From NCBI GenBank assembly GCA_027023115.1, contig JALVWZ010000315.1, positions 1 to 8,281 of the forward strand: a DNA stretch of 8,281 nt, given 5' to 3'. Shown here piece after piece: positions 6,535-8,281 of the stretch (the first letter of the stretch is position 1; the number at the start of each line of letters is the position of its first letter). The position numbers and the translations under genes were made by a program. Under the pieces are notes generated by a model that saw only the letters and a program-made list of their open reading frames with translations, did no database searches and had not been told where the DNA came from. Source of the stretch: Thermaceae bacterium. Its GTDB lineage: Bacteria; Deinococcota; Deinococci; Deinococcales; Marinithermaceae.

Positions 6535-6779
6535 GTGAACCGCAAAAAAGCGAGCAAGAAGAGCTCCCCGCCGAGATGCGCTCCAAGTTGGAGGAGCTGG
6601 GCGACTACCTGGTCTGGCGCATTGGCACCAACAGCAGCGAGGACGTGCTAATCGTGCGCGTCGGCCTGGCCTCTAACACGCCCCGTTTCAACGAGCTGAG
6701 CAGTCTGCGCAACGTCGGCGAACGCAAGATCGAAGAGCTAGTAAAGGAAGGCCGCGTGCGCGTGGAGTGGGTGGAGTAG
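6531..6779 (+). CDS. Small uncharacterised protein (82 aa) with a helix-hairpin-helix-like segment
   Basis: I do not recognise a named family. The GTG start overlaps the rlmO stop as GTGA, with GGAGG 7 bases upstream, so it is almost certainly translated and coupled to rlmO. The product is 82 residues and acidic at its N-terminus (residues 1-24, predicted helical, QEELPAEMRSKLEELGDYL). A probable strand pair follows (25-47, LVWRIG and DVLIVRVG). Residues about 53-74, with FNELSSLRNVGERKIEELVK, resemble a helix-hairpin-helix nucleic-acid-binding motif around NVGE. There are no cysteines, no signal peptide and no membrane segment. Position suggests a cytoplasmic role near RNA modification or translation, but that is inference. 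It may correspond to TTHA1281 of Thermus by gene order (recalled, not checked). Confidence 0.85.
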   Translation: MSEPQKSEQEELPAEMRSKLEELGDYLVWRIGTNSSEDVLIVRVGLASNTPRFNELSSLRNVGERKIEELVKEGRVRVEWVE

Positions 6780-7222
6780 TGCGGCTCGAGCGCCAAATTA
6801 GTTTCTGCCTAGAGGCCCGGGATCCCACCGAAGCCAGCGCCCTGCTGGCGGCCCCCGAACGCGCGCTGGCGCGGTTGGCGGTGTTCCGCGACCTAAAGCT
6901 AATGAACGGCGTTCTCAGCGGGGCTCTGGCCGCCCCGTTCGTTCTCATCGGCGAGGTGCGTTTTCCCTTCCGCTCCCGCTTCGAGCTCGGCGGTGACATG
7001 GCCCGGCTCGAGCCGGAGCCGCTCGCAGACAAAGGCGACGCCGCCGCCGAGCTGAGCGGCAGCGCCCGCGCCGAGGGCGACCGCGTTTGCTATCAGGCCC
7101 GGGTTGCCCTGGAACTCTACTTACCGGAGGGCGAAAAATGGGGCGGGCGCGCCTTTCGTAAGATGGCCGAGGCCGCTTTCGAAAGGACCCTCAAGCGAAC
7201 GCTCCGCGAAATTGGCGGTTAA
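6779..7222 (+). CDS. Uncharacterised protein with START/SRPBCC-like pattern (possible DUF3809)
   Basis: The product is 147 residues from a GTG at 6779 that overlaps the previous stop by one base (TAGTG). A GTG at 6767 would add four residues. The predicted secondary structure is a strand (2-12), a helix (17-36, TEASALLAAPERALARLAVF), several strands (46-70, 76-82, 88-97, 103-116) and a long C-terminal amphipathic helix (121-144, KWGGRAFRKMAEAAFERTLK). That order is typical of START/SRPBCC hydrophobic-pocket domains and resembles DUF3809, a Deinococcota family, as far as I recall. I see no catalytic motif, signal peptide or membrane helix. It likely shares a transcript with rlmO and the 82-residue gene. 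Function is unknown; a lipid or small-ligand binding role would be a guess from fold alone. Confidence 0.85.
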   Translation: MRLERQISFCLEARDPTEASALLAAPERALARLAVFRDLKLMNGVLSGALAAPFVLIGEVRFPFRSRFELGGDMARLEPEPLADKGDAAAELSGSARAEGDRVCYQARVALELYLPEGEKWGGRAFRKMAEAAFERTLKRTLREIGG

Positions 7223-7250
7223 GCCGGCATTAAAACCGCTCTTTCTCTGT

Positions 7251-7256
7251 TAAACT
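7251..7256 (+). promoter_or_regulatory. Weak candidate -10 upstream of the UPF0173 gene
   Basis: TAAACT lies in the AT-rich 75-base gap between the START-like gene and the hydrolase gene, and would start transcription near 7263, giving a leader of about 35 bases. A convincing -35 is missing (ATTAAA at 7229-7234 is a poor match with a 16-base spacer). The drop in GC across the gap and the new ribosome-binding site suggest separate expression, but read-through from upstream is equally possible. Confidence 0.3.
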
Positions 7257-7282
7257 GAAAGCTGAACAAAGGTTTGCTTTTT

Positions 7283-7288
7283 AGGAGG
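7283..7288 (+). promoter_or_regulatory. Ribosome-binding site of the UPF0173 gene (decides start)
   Basis: AGGAGG lies 9 bases before the ATG at 7298. It excludes an in-frame TTG at 7274, which lies upstream of the site, and the out-of-frame ATG at 7291, which is too close. Confidence 0.85.
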
Positions 7289-7297
7289 CGATGGGCT

Positions 7298-7969
7298 ATG
7301 GCAAAAGTCACGTTCCTTGGTCACGCCGCGGTATTGGTCGAAGGATCCGCGACCACCGTGGTAATAGACCCCTTCCTGACCGACAACCCGCAGGCCGCCG
7401 TTGGCCCTGAGGCCATAAACCCCGACCTCGTAGTGGTAACCCACGCCCACGGCGACCACTGGGGCGATACCCTGACGCTGGCGCAAAAGGGGGCACTGGT
7501 GGTCTCGACCTACGAGATCGCCGTTTACGCCGAGAAGCACGGGGCCAAGGCCTTTGCGATGAACATCGGCGGCAGCTACGAGTTTGCCGGCGGGCGGCTC
7601 AAGTTCTACCCCGCCTGGCACTCCAGCTCCTTCCCCGACGGTTCCTACGGCGGCATGCCGATGGGGGTCGTGCTCGAGCTGGACGGTAAGAAAATCTACC
7701 ACGCCGGCGACACTGCGCTGTTCAGCGACATGGAGGTGATTGGCGACCTGGGCCTAGACCTGGCTATTCTGCCAATCGGCGACACCTTCACCATGAGCCC
7801 CGACGACGCGCTGGCGGCGCTGGAGCTCTTGCGGCCCAAACAGGTGCTGCCGATCCACTACAACACCTTCCCGGTGATCGAGCAAGACGGCGCTGCCTTC
7901 GTGGCCCGGGCGGCGGCAATGGGCGTAGGCGGCAAGGCGCTGGCCCCTGGAGAGGCGATAGAGCTTTGA
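7298..7969 (+). CDS. UPF0173 metal-dependent hydrolase (metallo-beta-lactamase fold)
   Basis: The product is 223 residues, the usual length for this cytoplasmic family. The substrate is unknown; relatives include UlaG-like lactonases and tRNase Z-like enzymes, so hydrolase is as far as I can go. Metal ligands are all visible: His49, His51, Asp53 and His54 in THAHGDHWGD, His108 in PAWHSSS, Asp138 in YHAGDTAL and His187 in LPIHYNT. That is a complete two-metal site. The N-terminal MAKVTFLGHAAVLVEG and VVIDPFLTDNP are family signatures. There is no signal peptide or membrane segment. It is preceded by a 75-base gap and a strong ribosome-binding site, and followed after 4 bases by a protein kinase gene, so those two are probably co-expressed. 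I recall the Thermus ortholog as TTHA1283. Confidence 0.95.
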   Translation: MAKVTFLGHAAVLVEGSATTVVIDPFLTDNPQAAVGPEAINPDLVVVTHAHGDHWGDTLTLAQKGALVVSTYEIAVYAEKHGAKAFAMNIGGSYEFAGGRLKFYPAWHSSSFPDGSYGGMPMGVVLELDGKKIYHAGDTALFSDMEVIGDLGLDLAILPIGDTFTMSPDDALAALELLRPKQVLPIHYNTFPVIEQDGAAFVARAAAMGVGGKALAPGEAIEL

Positions 7970-7973
7970 ACCA

Positions 7974-8281
7974 ATGAACTACCGCGAGCTGGGCCGTGAC
8001 GACTTCAAGCTCCAGATGCTTCTGGGCATGGGCAAAACGGCCCAGGTCTATTTGGCGCACGCCCCCGACGGTCTCGAGGTGGCGCTCAAGCTGCCGCGTA
8101 AGGAGGTACGTGAAGACGAGCGCCTCTCGCAGATGTTCGCTCAGGAGGTGCGCCTCTCGCTCGGCCTGCGCCACCCCAACCTGTTGCGCGGTTTTGCCGG
8201 CAAACCCTTTGGCGACCGCGCCTTCGTGGCGCTGGAGTACATGCCCGACGGAACGCTCGACAGCCACATTCGCAAGGGCCA
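7974..8281 (+). CDS. Eukaryotic-like Ser/Thr protein kinase, N-terminal part (cut by window edge)
   Basis: Only 102 codons are in the window, covering most of the kinase N-lobe. Visible kinase elements are a glycine-rich loop LLGMGKTAQVYLA (16-28), the ATP-anchoring lysine Lys39 in VALKLP, the alpha-C glutamate Glu58 in FAQEVRL, RHPNLL (66-71) and the hinge ALEYMPDGTL. The catalytic HRD and DFG motifs lie beyond the edge, so activity cannot be judged. The third glycine of the usual GxGxxG is Ala23, a tolerated but notable change. It starts 4 bases after the hydrolase stop. The nearest purine-rich stretch, GGAGAGG (7949-7955), is 18 bases away, too far for a normal site, so translation probably depends on coupling. 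A transmembrane or sensor domain may follow in the missing part. The target is unknown. Confidence 0.9.
   Translation, partial: MNYRELGRDDFKLQMLLGMGKTAQVYLAHAPDGLEVALKLPRKEVREDERLSQMFAQEVRLSLGLRHPNLLRGFAGKPFGDRAFVALEYMPDGTLDSHIRKG

Noticed and set aside
7258..7282. AAAGC...GCTTT hairpin followed by T residues, terminator-like
   Set aside because: The stem is only about 5-8 weak base pairs with mismatches and runs straight into the ribosome-binding site of the next gene; too weak to call a terminator in a thermophile.

Overview
This window comes from a thermophilic bacterium of the Deinococcota, most likely the order Thermales (Thermus, Meiothermus, Oceanithermus or relatives). Seven consecutive reverse-strand genes encode a bacterial V/A-type ATP synthase in the order G-I-L-E-C-F-A. 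This matches the Thermus thermophilus operon as I recall it (G-I-L-E-X-F-A-B-D), and long stretches of the proteins match my memory of the Thermus sequences. Base composition looks somewhat less GC-rich than T. thermophilus itself. The genus cannot be settled by eye.

Layout, reverse strand (reading from 5219 down to 1): atpG (peripheral stalk), atpI (membrane stator), atpL (c-ring proteolipid), atpE (peripheral stalk), atpC (rotor socket, d-like), atpF (central stalk) and the first 206 codons of atpA (catalytic subunit, cut by the window edge). Spacing is tight: 4-base GTGA overlaps join G/I and C/F, and the longest gap (66 bases, L to E) holds a strong stem-loop. A near-consensus promoter (TTGACA, 17 bases, TATTAT) lies just upstream of atpG, and a perfect 7-bp inverted repeat sits at the predicted mRNA 5' end. 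atpB and atpD presumably lie beyond base 1.

Layout, forward strand (5355 to 8281): a 23S rRNA m5C methyltransferase (rlmO type) starting on an apparently leaderless mRNA, a small 82-residue protein with a helix-hairpin-helix-like segment, a 147-residue protein with a START/SRPBCC-like pattern, a UPF0173 metallo-beta-lactamase-fold hydrolase, and the N-terminal 102 residues of a Ser/Thr protein kinase. The first three overlap and look co-transcribed. The hydrolase has its own strong ribosome-binding site after a 75-base gap, and the kinase follows it by 4 bases. I recall the same neighbourhood in T. thermophilus HB8 (rlmO as TTHA1280, the UPF0173 protein as TTHA1283, the ATP synthase genes just before), so this appears to be a conserved chromosomal segment.

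The left half builds one membrane machine that couples ion flow to ATP synthesis. The right half is a ribosome-modification cluster followed by a hydrolase/kinase pair of unknown role. I see no mobile element, CRISPR array, tRNA or rRNA gene, and no convincing new biological system. The most interesting signals are regulatory (the divergent 5220-5367 region and the L/E stem-loop) and the two uncharacterised small proteins.
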